From Allium sativum (taxonomy: Eukaryota > Streptophyta > Magnoliopsida > Asparagales > Amaryllidaceae), in NCBI GenBank assembly GCA_030737875.1, contig CM060912.1:125890493-125954492 (forward strand): 64,000 bases of DNA, given 5' to 3'. Shown in pieces: positions 22,349 to 32,748 of the stretch. A model generated the notes under the pieces. That model was not told the origin of the DNA. It saw nothing but the letters and a program-made list of their open reading frames with translations, and did no database searches. Position 1 is the first letter of the stretch; every line of letters starts with the position of its first letter. A program made the translations under genes and the position numbers.

Positions 22349-22968
22349 TAGTTATGATTTGCAGATGTTCTTTTATAATTATTCAACTAATAAAAAGAAT
22401 TAAGCTCGAGCTTAAAACTATAGTAGGTTAAATCGGCCTGTTAGTCAAAAATTATAGTTTGCTCTGAATGGCTGAATATTGATTTTTCAGACACAATATG
22501 TGATTTGTTATTACCACAACTGGTCACCTCTACCTGTGACTAAGAACCCCCCAGCTGCTAACACATGACTGGTCTTATCGGTGTAGACTCAGTGTACATT
22601 AGTAACCCATTATTGCAGCCATTAAAAGATACTAAATAACTACAGAAAAAATCACTGCCGAAACAAATATAACATGCCACCGGATCTTCATTTACAAAAT
22701 GAATGCATTCATATCCATTCTACATAACTTCACCCTTCATTCTGAATACGTCTACATATAACAACAAATCCACTTTTTAAGCCATTAACTGACCCTCATT
22801 GCAGACAAAATCTAGCCCACTGGACTCCAAATCAACGGAAAAAAAAACATTCATGGAACACAAACTGTAAGAAAACTATCGATGCAACCAAATTAACACA
22901 ATCTCAATCAAATACTAGGTCTGAAAACAATAATTTGTAAATATGAAATAATTTTTAACAAATCTTAC
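22349..22968. other. CACTA 5' intron sequence, nothing recognised
   Basis: AT-rich sequence between the hAT-like element and the putative 5' UTR exon donor. No ORF, repeat array or terminal motif stands out. Confidence 0.4.
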
Positions 22969-23290
22969 CTCAGTCTGAATGAAGATCTAAATTGATTTCT
23001 AGATCTGAAACGATCCAAATTAGCAAACTTAGATGTCAGGTATTCAAGGGATTTTAGGGCTTTTGACCAAAAGCAGCGATAGAAAGGTGAACGAACGATT
23101 GGAGGGCAAGATGAAGGGGGAGATGAAATCGTATGCGAAGCGGAAGTAAATTTTGAGGGGGGAAATTTTTAGGAGGGAAAATTTTCAAGAACGAATTTTA
23201 TGTGAAGCGAAAGCAATTTTGAGGGGGAAATTTTCATCCAGAGTGAAGTTTCGGGGGAAAGGAAAGGGATAAACGTGACAAGGTATGTTC
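22969..23290 (-). promoter_or_regulatory. Putative 5' UTR exon and promoter side of the CACTA transposase gene
   Basis: On the minus strand this is a pyrimidine-rich leader that ends in a near-consensus donor, CTGAG|GTAAGA (GT at 22968-22967). It lies within 150-450 bp of the probable 5' terminus of the element, where En/Spm elements carry promoter and first exon. A direct repeat (two units of about 37 bp around GAGGGGGGAAATTTT) lies at 23138-23240. The transcription start is not defined. Confidence 0.45.
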
Positions 23291-23395
23291 GACTATTATG
23301 TTAATTTGGTGTACATTAACGGATAAAAACAAAAGGAAAAATGGATTAAAATAGTATTTGTTGCTTTCAAACCATAAACGCTGCTAATAAATGTA

Positions 23396-23420
23396 ACCAA
23401 ATGTATATTTTCTTGTACTG
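23396..23420 (-). repeat. Probable 5' terminus of the larger CACTA
   Basis: Read inward on the minus strand it begins CAGTACAAGAAAATATACA, against the common CACTACAAGAAAA. It coincides with the switch from transposon 5' UTR to gypsy protease remnants. The matching 3' end is not in the window, so the 3-bp duplication cannot be tested. Confidence 0.5.
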
Positions 23421-23478
23421 GGCAATGCAACTGGCTTTGCATTGTCCACCAAGTATATACGGAAATTAATCTCACGCC

Positions 23479-24324
23479 TCAGAGGTAATCGCAGACCTCC
23501 TCAAAAACATCAGGATACTTATAGACTACTGGTACAGATCGTGAATCATCGATAGATGCATCAAGCGACTCTAGGAAACTAAGCATGACAGACCTCTTAA
23601 GGTCACAAGAAATGTCAAGGGTCCTCCCATGGCAAGTCAAAAGTCTAACGACCCTCCTCTCATAATCCAGAATGGCACCATACATGGCTAGCCAATCCAT
23701 CCCTAGAATCAAACCATAGCCCATGAAACTATGCACTTATGCATCACATTCAAACTCGACGCCCAACATAGATATTCTCAAACCCCGACAAATCATAGAC
23801 AGATGAGCCGTACCCCCAATGTGGCTTGAGACAATAGTGGGATCCAAAACCATACTAGTACTAAGGTGCAGAGACTCAACCACAGAATCAGGTATAAAAG
23901 AATGTGAAGCGCTATAATCAAAAAGAGTTTTAACTAGATGAGTGGATAGAGAAATCAAACATTCGACGGAAACTTTCCTGCCTCTATCTGGTTGTCTGGC
24001 CACGAGAGCATGCATCTTCCCTCCAAAAGATCATGCCCTTTGGCCCTGTACTTGCTTCTTCGGGCATTCCCTCTTATAGTGTCCAACTTTACTACAGTTG
24101 AAGCAAGCGTTCTTCCTTTTCAGCAATCTTTGACCAAATGACCCAAGCGCTTACAACCATGACATTTCTTAGAGGAATTACCTACTCGCGATGGTGGAGG
24201 AACAACGGCTGCAGCTGGGGGGACGGACGTCTCCTTGGCTCCCGGTAGGTGCCGTAGCCTTAAGATACCTACGGAACCAATTTGGTACTTGAACACCCTC
24301 GGGAATATTCGATTCCCCAGACAT
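23479..24324 (-). pseudogene. gag-protease remnant of the decayed gypsy element
   Basis: Reading from the ATG at 24324 gives MSGESNIPEGVQVPNWFRRY, a gag-like start, and then a stop. Most of gag is missing. Two CCHC zinc knuckles follow in shifted frames: CHGCKRLGHLVKDC near 24150 and CFNCSKVGHYKREC near 24080. The protease part is 24015-23479 with HLVKTLFDYSASHSFIPDSV and LILGMDWLAMYGAILDYERR, interrupted by a TAA at 23737. The catalytic D-T/S-G motif reads D-Y-S-A, so the enzyme would be inactive even without the stops. The family role is cleavage of the gag-pol polyprotein. Confidence 0.75.
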
Positions 24325-24491
24325 GCTGAAATGAAAAGGAAGAAGGGATTAAAACAGAGAATGTAGAGTTAATTTTATTTGGCTTTGGGGAATATGTTTT
24401 TCAAAACAGACTTTTCTTTACGAAAATGCCTTCTTTTAAAACCTTTTTGAAAATAATTTTCAAAATCTTTTATCCGATCTGGTAATCTTCA

Positions 24492-24503
24492 GCTCTAATA
24501 CCA
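24492..24503 (-). other. Primer binding site (tRNA-iMet type)
   Basis: The minus strand just inside the LTR reads TGGTATTAGAGC, one base off the usual TGGTATCAGAGC complementary to the 3' end of initiator tRNA-Met. It lies two bases from the LTR end. Confidence 0.75.
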
Positions 24504-26406
24504 AGTGTGTCACCCTATGTCCATTAATGTCACTCTTTAAGAGAATGCATTAAGTTTCGTGAAGCGCTATAGGAAAACAGAAATAGAAATATTACAAGAC
24601 AAATACAAAATAACATCGGAATTTAAAACTTTATTAAGCAGAAAACATTGTGGTTCAAAAAATAGTTACATCATAAGTCTGAAATACATAAAACCCAGTA
24701 CATCAACTTAAAACTTCTGTCCTTACTAAAATCTTCAGAGTACAATAATAAAAGAAGTGTAATCCCCAAGATATAGCATTAGTAGAGAAGATACAAAATC
24801 AAGCAGTACGTCTAAGCATCTCCAAGCAAAAGGAAAGAAGAATCCTGATCAAGCTTGAGTATTCCCACCCTGAGAACCTGGGGGGCGAGGGAACGGAAGA
24901 GAAAGGAGAGGAAACAAAATGGGTCAGACATGAAGTCCGGCGAGTCCAGTTACTTTTAGCATATAAATAAATAAAAGCATCATGACAGGCATTTAAGTTG
25001 GAGAGAGATGACAGTGTCATATGTCAGGTATAACAAGCTAAACAGGGTAAACTGAACAGAATAGGCATTGAATACTTTTCTCTACACCATTACTAGTATA
25101 ACAAGAACAAGGTGATCCCCAACAAGTACAAGATGGTATACTTAGGTGTACTTCTAGTGAGAGGTTTTACCCCATACAATAATAGGTAGCCCAACTGAAC
25201 TTACCAGAGTTAACCCTAAGGATAATAACGGGCTCCTATACAAGCGAGACTAGATGTATCCTAATTACTACCCCCAATCGATCGGCTCCCAAACTCTGTA
25301 GATACATTGTGCTGCCCCATAGTAGGATGTATCACTTCCTAAAGTGACAACCTTTCGTTTACAGGATGTGCACAACCATACCTACTATTGTCATTGTGTC
25401 TTAACCTCCCTGGACCGGACCAATGCACGCACATGCCCCCGTCGGGATGCGCCGCCCACACCATCCCTCACACAAGTGACCTCTTGTAATCAACTCAGTA
25501 AGTGTGCCCCGACTCCAACCTAGTTCGGGGTACTCATTTGATACCTATATGGGTTGCTAACTAAAATAGATCCCACACACCAGATGATACAAGCTTCCCT
25601 CTAGGGTTGCATCCCCACTACTAGGATTTCAACGGGTTATGCCTACCAGTTTAACAAGATTGCATAACCCCACAGTTAAGTTTGTGGGCCTACATATATA
25701 AATACTACCCATCTCCATAAGATTTTCTTAACCCTATCATTGATTCAAACATGTTTACTTAACCCCTACTTAACTTGAAAGGCTTATGTAACCCCCACAG
25801 ATTCAAACAGGTTAAGTATTACCAGTTAACAGGTTATCCCCATTCACATTGACTTCTTTTCAAGTTACCAAGTTCCTCTTGCTTATTAATTTCATGTATA
25901 TATATATATATATATAATTTAATCCATTAAGTTTATTAATAACCCCATCACATGTTATTCTCTAGATTGTAATCCAACATCTGTAATCTACAATCTATTA
26001 TCCCCGGATTGTAACTAACGAAAGTAATCTTTAATCCGTTTATATTATTCATTGTCTGATTCCATAGTTACAATAACATGTTTTACTTAATATGTAATTA
26101 AGTATACTTCATCTCTATTCACCTATTTTCTGTTTAACATGTCACTACAACTTGTCGTTGTTTACTTATTAACTTAGTTCTCTTAACTAAGGTTTGCTAA
26201 TAAGTTTTCTTTCCTTTTATTATAACTTATGTTATAATTTCCACTTGTCCTTAGGACAAGCCTACCTATTATATAACATTCTCATTAATGTAAATAATTA
26301 TAATCGGTTGTTATTATTCCGCGTTTATTCCAATTCATTTCCACTAATCACAATTAGTGCCATTTATTTCTATCCTTTTTTTATATACATATGTTCATAT
26401 ATATGT

Positions 26407-26641
26407 TTATGCACTAGACCTCTCACATTAAGCTAACCATCTGTGGATGCTGGATTTGCTGGGCGGTTCTGGGCAGACTTCTACCATAAGTTGGACTTAA
26501 CCTCTTGTCTTAGCACCATTATGTGTACATTTATGCACTTAAACCCCTCACATTAGATTTACCACTTGTGGATGCTGGATATGCCGGGCGTCCGGGAAGA
26601 CTTCTACCATAAGTGTAATCTAACCTCGTGTCTAAGTGCAA
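26407..26641 (-). repeat. Two diverged tandem copies (about 124 bp spacing) with hairpin arms
   Basis: Both copies share GCACT...CTCACATTA, TGTGGATGCTGGAT, GACTTCTACCATAAGT and a closing TAACCTC.TGTCT. The second copy also has near-complementary ends (TGCACTTAAAC... against ...GTCTAAGTGCA), so it can fold into a long imperfect hairpin. Confidence 0.65.
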
Positions 26642-27570
26642 TTACAGTTTCTAATTACTCAAATCTATGCATATTCATTCTTAAACCATAATTCATGTTC
26701 ATCGTAGGTTTTTCAATTACAGTATTCTGGTTTAAAAGACTTCATCAAATTTGTCATTTTAATAGATTAACATCTTCGCATGTTACAGCAGGTTACTCAC
26801 AGTTTTATTATCATGTTTTGCTAAATCTTAATTTAAGCCTACAGACTTACATACCCCAAATTACAGTCATATTTCACAATATAACATTTTCCCTAAGTTT
26901 TAGTCAATTTGTACAGCATAGATTATGCCCCTAAAACTCCAAACATGATTCATAATACTATTTATGCCTAAATTATAACTTTAGATCAATGCATAGATTA
27001 TGCCCCCAAAATCCCAACACAAGTTATGCCCCAATTTTAACGTTCTCCATCATTTCCAATTTCGTGTGTTCGCATACTTCAGCAGTATGCCTAGGCTCGA
27101 AGGTAGCCTGGCTATAAAAAAAGGGAATAAGGGAGAGAAGAGAAAAAGAATAGGCATAGTAAATAAAACTCGCATAAGATGACATAATTAGGCAAACTAA
27201 CATAACAGACATAAGGTGACATGATTAGGCAAACTAACAGAATAGGGATATCATGAGTAGACATATGAGATCTAAACAGTAAATTAGATACACAAGTTAT
27301 GGAAGATCTGATATGATTCAAATAGTCATAGGCTTAGATCCAATTCATAGACATGTCAAGATAACTTTTAAGTGTTTACGTATAAAATTAACATAGACTC
27401 GCTGTGATTGGATCTTAAAGAATAGAAAATTAATTGGAGATGTTGTTACACAGATCTCTAAATATGTATAACTTGTTTGTTGAAGAAGAAGTAGGCTAGA
27501 TAAAACTATGTTGGGGCAGCACCTCATTGTCACCATTGATTCAGATGAATAAAACAATGGGATTAAGGTC

Positions 27571-27579
27571 TTATTTATA
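27571..27579 (-). promoter_or_regulatory. LTR TATA box
   Basis: TATAAATAA on the minus strand, about 430 nt inside the LTR start, consistent with minus-strand transcription of this element. Confidence 0.6.
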
Positions 27580-28005
27580 GCCTAGGGTCAATGAATTTGG
27601 TCAGTAAACAAGTCCACATACGCAGAACTGAATCTGCCTCGGATTTGGAGGGTGTCGACATGGGTATCGACGCCCCTATTGTGGTGTCGACCGTGGGTCG
27701 ATACCCCTAGGATGGGGTCGACCCCTAACGGTCTGAATTCCCGCCCTATCCTGCGTCTTCTGATTTCGAGTTATGTTGAATGTTTTGAGTTGTTTTGTGT
27801 GTATATATATAATTCTCTTATGCATATACAAACTTCAAACCTTAATGTCTTCTTCATACGATGTCCGTTTGATGTAAACTTGGTGTCTATCTTAAGCAGA
27901 ATTCCCAGACGAACGCAATGGATCAGTCCGTTTTTCTTAATTCTCAATATTTAATTATTTTTTAATTTATCATCTTAATGTGTTATAAAATTACGGGGTG
28001 TTATA

Positions 28006-29935
28006 GGAAAACTTCACTTTGGAAAACTTCATTAAATCTTAATTAAAAGATTAATTCCATAAACTTCATCTTTAACTAGGTTAAAGAATGAGGTTTTGAA
28101 GACACCATCAACGACAAACTCAAACTTAATTGATACGAAATATAAGATTTAAACGAAATTTACATCAACTTATATCCAACATCAATTCTCATAATCAACG
28201 AATACTATAAGTGGAATAACAATTTAATACGTCTTTCAAATTCCTCTAAAAAAATAGCCGTCTACACAACGGTAATCAATACCGAGTATCCAAAGATCAT
28301 TTCTACCTAAATCCATATTTCAATTAACTTAATTAAAAGATTTCTTACAACTCATCTTTCAAATTCAATGAATCAATATTTGGAAATATCAAGTTTATTT
28401 AACTCAAAATCACGAAACGTCATTTTACCATTTTCACATAATTAGGCTGAAAACACGAATATCCAAAATATAGATTGAAACTTCATATTTCTTTTACAAA
28501 TCACTTTAAATCATTTATTATGATTTTTCGTAATTTTTTCATATTTTTAATAATTTAAAAATAGCTCGTTTCATTAAAATCCATTTTCGGGTCACTAACG
28601 GCAATAACGATGTTTTTCTTCAAATTTGGTTTGAACTTTTCTCAATATCTAATCGTTGGATTTTAAAACTCTACATATCGTTTGAAAGTTTTTTTTTCAT
28701 TTCTAACCTACCATTTTTCATTTTGGGAAAATCCGACAGTCAGATCTTTGGATACGTCAATTTGAAGTTAATGGTCGAAATTCGCAAATGGTCGCTACGC
28801 GATATATCCTATTCAAACCATATTATTATTTAGAATAAAATTCGTCATTTTAGTTCAAATATAGTTTATAAATTGTTTATAAATTTATTTAAAAATGATT
28901 ACAATTCCTAACTCAATTTTTTATCGAAATTGGATATTCTATATTATTATAATATTAAAATTTTATTATTTTTCAAAATATAATATATTGAAATCCAAAT
29001 TTTTCTGACATCAATTATAAAAATAAATAAGGTAAATAGAAAAATCCATTCGAGTTAAAAATGTCGTTTATATACCTAACTCCTATTCACTTTTTGAATT
29101 TACTATTCAAATTTGAATTAAAACAAGCTATTTTTAACTCGAAATTCTTTCAAATCCCTTTCATCCTTTTTAAACATTGTTTGAAATCATATTAACTACA
29201 TTAGCAAATCGTTTTGGATATAAAAATTCAGTTTCCATTTTTATGTTAAATTTCATTTTAATGAGTATTATATGCATTCAAAACCTTAATGGAACTCGAC
29301 TCAATTAATTCCCAATTAGTTTCATATTTGTGGTGTTGATGTGTGTGAATATTTATAACACCCATAGCAGTTATCAACCATTAATCAACAGCCATAAGAT
29401 AAGCGTTTATAATTTCAATGCTTAATACACAATAAACAGTATATAAATAAAACTGTAAGTAAATGTCCATCATCCACGAAGCATCCATTGCAATCACAGG
29501 CAATCAATATATAACCAGACAAGATTATAATAACATTTAAAATCAGTTTTGTTTGAAGCACTCGACTCCATGATTCTAATGGATCCAGTTTCGCGCAATT
29601 CTGAGTTCGTATGAAAGAAATATAAGCGTACGAACATTGAACGATCATTGAAATGAGTAAATTAATAATATAATATATAACTCGTCTTCCCCAATGCATT
29701 TACTACCGCTCCACCCCTAAATGATTTCGCCGCTGCCGACCTAGGCCCACAGTCAGCAAGCCAAATAAAAAATTGTTTTTAGTTCTGAGTACAAGAACAA
29801 GGAGAATAAGAAGTTGACGTTAAAAAGTTGCAAATCTCTGTATAGAGAATCTAAGAGAAGATCCTATTTCCAGAACCCCTGATGGTTTATTTATAGAGGA
29901 AGAGCATTATTAGATCGGTCCAAAATCACAAAGGG
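28006..29935. other. AT-rich LTR-like sequence between two gypsy elements, not classified
   Basis: No coding sequence is supported. On the minus strand a CTATAAATAAACC box occurs near 29890, followed by a leader-like stretch with TTGTACTCAGAAC, so 29400-29935 together with 40054-40286 may be an older LTR split by the chromovirus insertion. The 28550-28750 part reads like the U3 of other gypsy LTRs. A frame at 29415-29699 (minus) matches nothing known. Termini could not be placed. Confidence 0.35.
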
Positions 29936-32590
29936 TGTGACGGCCCGCCCCGCACCAACCGACATTTACTCCAAAGGTGCGCTGTACACATGCCCAGTTA
30001 GCACGGAACGGGTCGTCAGAAGGAAAAGGGAAGAAGGAAATGAACTAATAAGGAACCTGTAGAATGTCTCACAGCGCATAGAACAAAATATAATAATAAC
30101 ATATTTGACATAAAACAGGAGAGACAGTGCATAAGCTGAAAACCAAAACTAAATATCATAGCAGCGGAAATCCAAAATACAGCTTATTACAACTTTTCAA
30201 ACTGTCTCAAAGCAAAAGTAAGATAAAGGAGGTACACTACTAATGCCCAAGTAGCGACCACCAACGACACAGGGAGAATATATATATCATACGTGGAAGC
30301 CTCCTGCCCGCCTCCGAGTCAGCTACTCGCGCATCACTAGCTAACCTGTCTCTAGTCTGCTCGTGTGAGCACCCAGAGTAATAAGAGGATACATAAAACT
30401 CTGGGTCAGACATAAATCCTGGTATGAGCGATAAGCATCTAAAGTGAACAATAACAGGTAGACTAAAACATATATGAACCTGGACCTGCAACCAAAGAGT
30501 TAGCACTACATACTGTACAACACTCTAAGGTGCTATATCAAACAGTGTAAAGATACGGAGGTGGGGGAGGTGTGCATGTCATAGTGATGGCAAACAATCA
30601 AACATAGCATTCATCCTCACATCTCTCACTCAGTGCGTAAAGCATACGATATTCACCACTTCGATCACCCACCCTTGCTACGATCACTTTGCCCCATGAA
30701 GTCACAAATAGCTTCACTGCACTGATAACGTAGCCACTAATCCTTCGCTATGTCCACTTGCCCCATGGAGTTATTCACCCCATCTGCGCTGGCTCATAGC
30801 CTTACCAATCCTTACTATGTCCACTTACCCCATGGAGTTATTCACCCCATCTGCGCTGGCTCATAGTCTTACTACGCATCACCTTGCCCCTCAAGTCATA
30901 ATGACTCTACTGCACTGATAACGTAGTCTTGCTACCATCACCTTGCCCCTCGAGTCGCAATGACTCTACTGCACTGATAAGTAGCCCATCATTCATTTTC
31001 AGTGGTGAATCGAAGTTATGAACGTCGACAGCTCCTTAGCACACGTCCCGCAGCAAAGCCCAACCATGAAGTGAACTCATCGGTTCCCAACTGGATCCTG
31101 AGCTCTAACTTCCCATATTGGACTACCTTTGCATCTCGGGTTATTGGTCAATACTGGGTCGGGTCGGGTTCTCTTCAAACCATCGGTTCGGGTCGGGTGT
31201 CTGCGTTGCGTCAGTTCGGATCTTCCTCTGTAGCGGTTCGGGTCGGGTCCACTCCATCGCTTCGGTTCGGTTCAGGTATCTTTCTTCAGGTCGGGTCGAG
31301 TGTCCCACCTCGGGTCGGGTCGGGTGCCATCTCCCCTCCAGTTCGTGCTTCCGCTCCGATCCGCTCCCTCATTCTTCACGTGCTCCGATCCGATTCCTCC
31401 TTCTTTATCTGATCCGATCGCTTTTCCTTTATCCGATCCGATCCCAGTTTAGTTAGCATGGCCTTCCTTTTTGCCAACTTTCTCAAGTGTCAGGTTCCGA
31501 TCTGATCGAATCCCTTGCCAGTTCAACATATCCAATCCGAGCCCCCATATCCGATCCGATCCGAAACCTGCACTGTATCCTGAGGCTTTTCCAGCAAGTG
31601 TTTACGCCGTTCGACGACGTTTTCGACCATTCTAACTATTGAAATCAATCACAAAGCATATCATATAGTCATAGCAACATGCATAATCAACCACAACCAT
31701 CAAAACATCAATATGATAGGTTAAAATGGATCAAACATACCCAAAATCCCATATTTCCCCTTAAGCATGTTTAGGTGAAACTAATGATAGGATTAGCAAA
31801 ACTTAACCAAATTAACCCATATTCATATCAGAGGTCTAAAACATCATTTAGGAATTTATGAGCATTTTTCCGGAATTTTATCACGTTTAAATTAGCTAAT
31901 TAACACTAATTACCCTTAACTAGCCATAATTAGTGTAAAACTATGCAAATCACTCACCTTAGCCTCAAATAAACTAAGATCTGAAATAAATATCTGATTT
32001 GATACAAATCCTAATGCTAAACAGCAGCTCCAATGTTGATTTGGTGTAGATCTTCCTTGATTAGAGTTGCTAAGCTTAATCCTTGACCAAAAGATGATTT
32101 GGAGATGATTTAGAGGTTGGAGGCCATTTTTAGGGTTCCTTGGTGATAAGTGGAGGCTAGAAAACTGAAATGGAATGATTCTCTACTTCATTTCAGCCTC
32201 CCATAACCCTAATCCCGAAATGGGTTATGGGCCTACTCACTAATCACCCTATTTGGCCCGGTTAAAGCAGTTTTTCACCCTCCAAACCTTATTTTAGCCA
32301 TATCTCCCAAACGGTAAGTCCGTTTGGCTATTATGACCACTCTACGGAAAGGTAAACCATTAGACGAATCTAATGGAAGTGGTTTCATGTCAATATTCCT
32401 TTTCAATCAAAAGTTATGGCCAAAACAAGATCAGCTAGGGGCAAAATGGTCCTTTAGAAATCGACAAAAATCATGAACATGGGAAATGACTCTAATGGAT
32501 GTTTCCCAAAGTTACATGACCATACGACTTCATATGGAAAAGAAATAAATATTCTACGATCCTCCGATGCGTAGAATGCGGGTTGTTACA
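29936..32590 (-). repeat. 3' LTR of the chromovirus, 2655 bp
   Basis: Nearly identical over its length to 37328-40053. It ends in TGTAACAACCC / GGCCGTCACA and is adjacent to the PPT. It holds a 9-bp TA run at 30279-30287 where the other LTR has 53 bp. The 31140-31570 part is a run of GGTCGGGT and TCCGATCCGATC motifs. ORFs shared by both LTRs here (31002-31412 + and 30240-30506 -) are by-products of LTR identity, not genes. Confidence 0.93.
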
Positions 32591-32602
32591 CTCTCCCCCC
32601 TT
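32591..32602 (-). other. Polypurine tract of the chromovirus
   Basis: In element sense AAGGGGGGAGAG stands directly before the TGTAACAACCC start of the 3' LTR. Confidence 0.85.
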
Positions 32603-32748
32603 AAGAAATTTCGCCCCCGAAATTCCCCAACCAAAACACACACAAAGGGTCCCGCATGCTTATCAACCATAAAACAACAATCAAACATGCAAAACAAGTA
32701 AGGTAAGTCTATCCTAACATGCGGAATAACTAAATTACGAAGTAAGTC

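Larger units (their letters stand above)
5825..23420 (-). mobile_element. Degenerate autonomous CACTA (En/Spm) transposon with nested insertions
   Basis: On the minus strand it carries two genes in the order typical of plant CACTA elements: a tnp2-type transposase gene (transposase-associated domain, tnp2, DUF4218, DUF4216) and then a TnpA-like gene (Ptta/En/Spm 'plant transposase' family). The 5' terminus is probably at 23420, where the inverted end reads CAGTACAAGAAAATATACA. That is one base away from the common plant CACTA end CACTACAAGAAAA. The 3' terminus is not seen; the Tat-like retrotransposon abuts the end of the TnpA gene, so the terminus is probably left of the window. Both genes carry stops and frameshifts. 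Boundaries are inferred. Confidence 0.7.
23425..28005 (-). mobile_element. Truncated, decayed Ty3/gypsy element: 5' LTR, PBS, gag and protease remains
   Basis: In minus orientation the order is a 3.5-kb LTR (28005-24506), a tRNA-iMet-type PBS, a gag start, a gap, two zinc knuckles and a retropepsin-like segment, ending abruptly near 23470. Reverse transcriptase, integrase and the second LTR are missing on this side, either deleted or separated by the CACTA insertion. The structure matches the chromovirus at 29936-40053 in outline but the sequences differ. Confidence 0.7.
24506..28005 (-). repeat. 5' LTR of the decayed gypsy element, 3.5 kb
   Basis: In element sense it starts TATAACACCCCGTAATTTTA (the expected TG has become TA) and ends GGGTGACACA next to the PBS. 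A TATA box lies at 27571-27579. It has no partner LTR in the window. It contains a pair of diverged direct repeats at 26407-26641, a short (TA) run near 25893-25915, and a GTCGA-rich patch at 27650-27740. The ORFs inside are not credible. Confidence 0.7.

Noticed and set aside
31002..31456. Plus-strand ORFs repeated in both chromovirus LTRs (also 38438-39050)
   Set aside because: They are present twice only because LTRs are duplicated. They run through simple GGTCGGGT/GATCC motifs and are antisense to the element.
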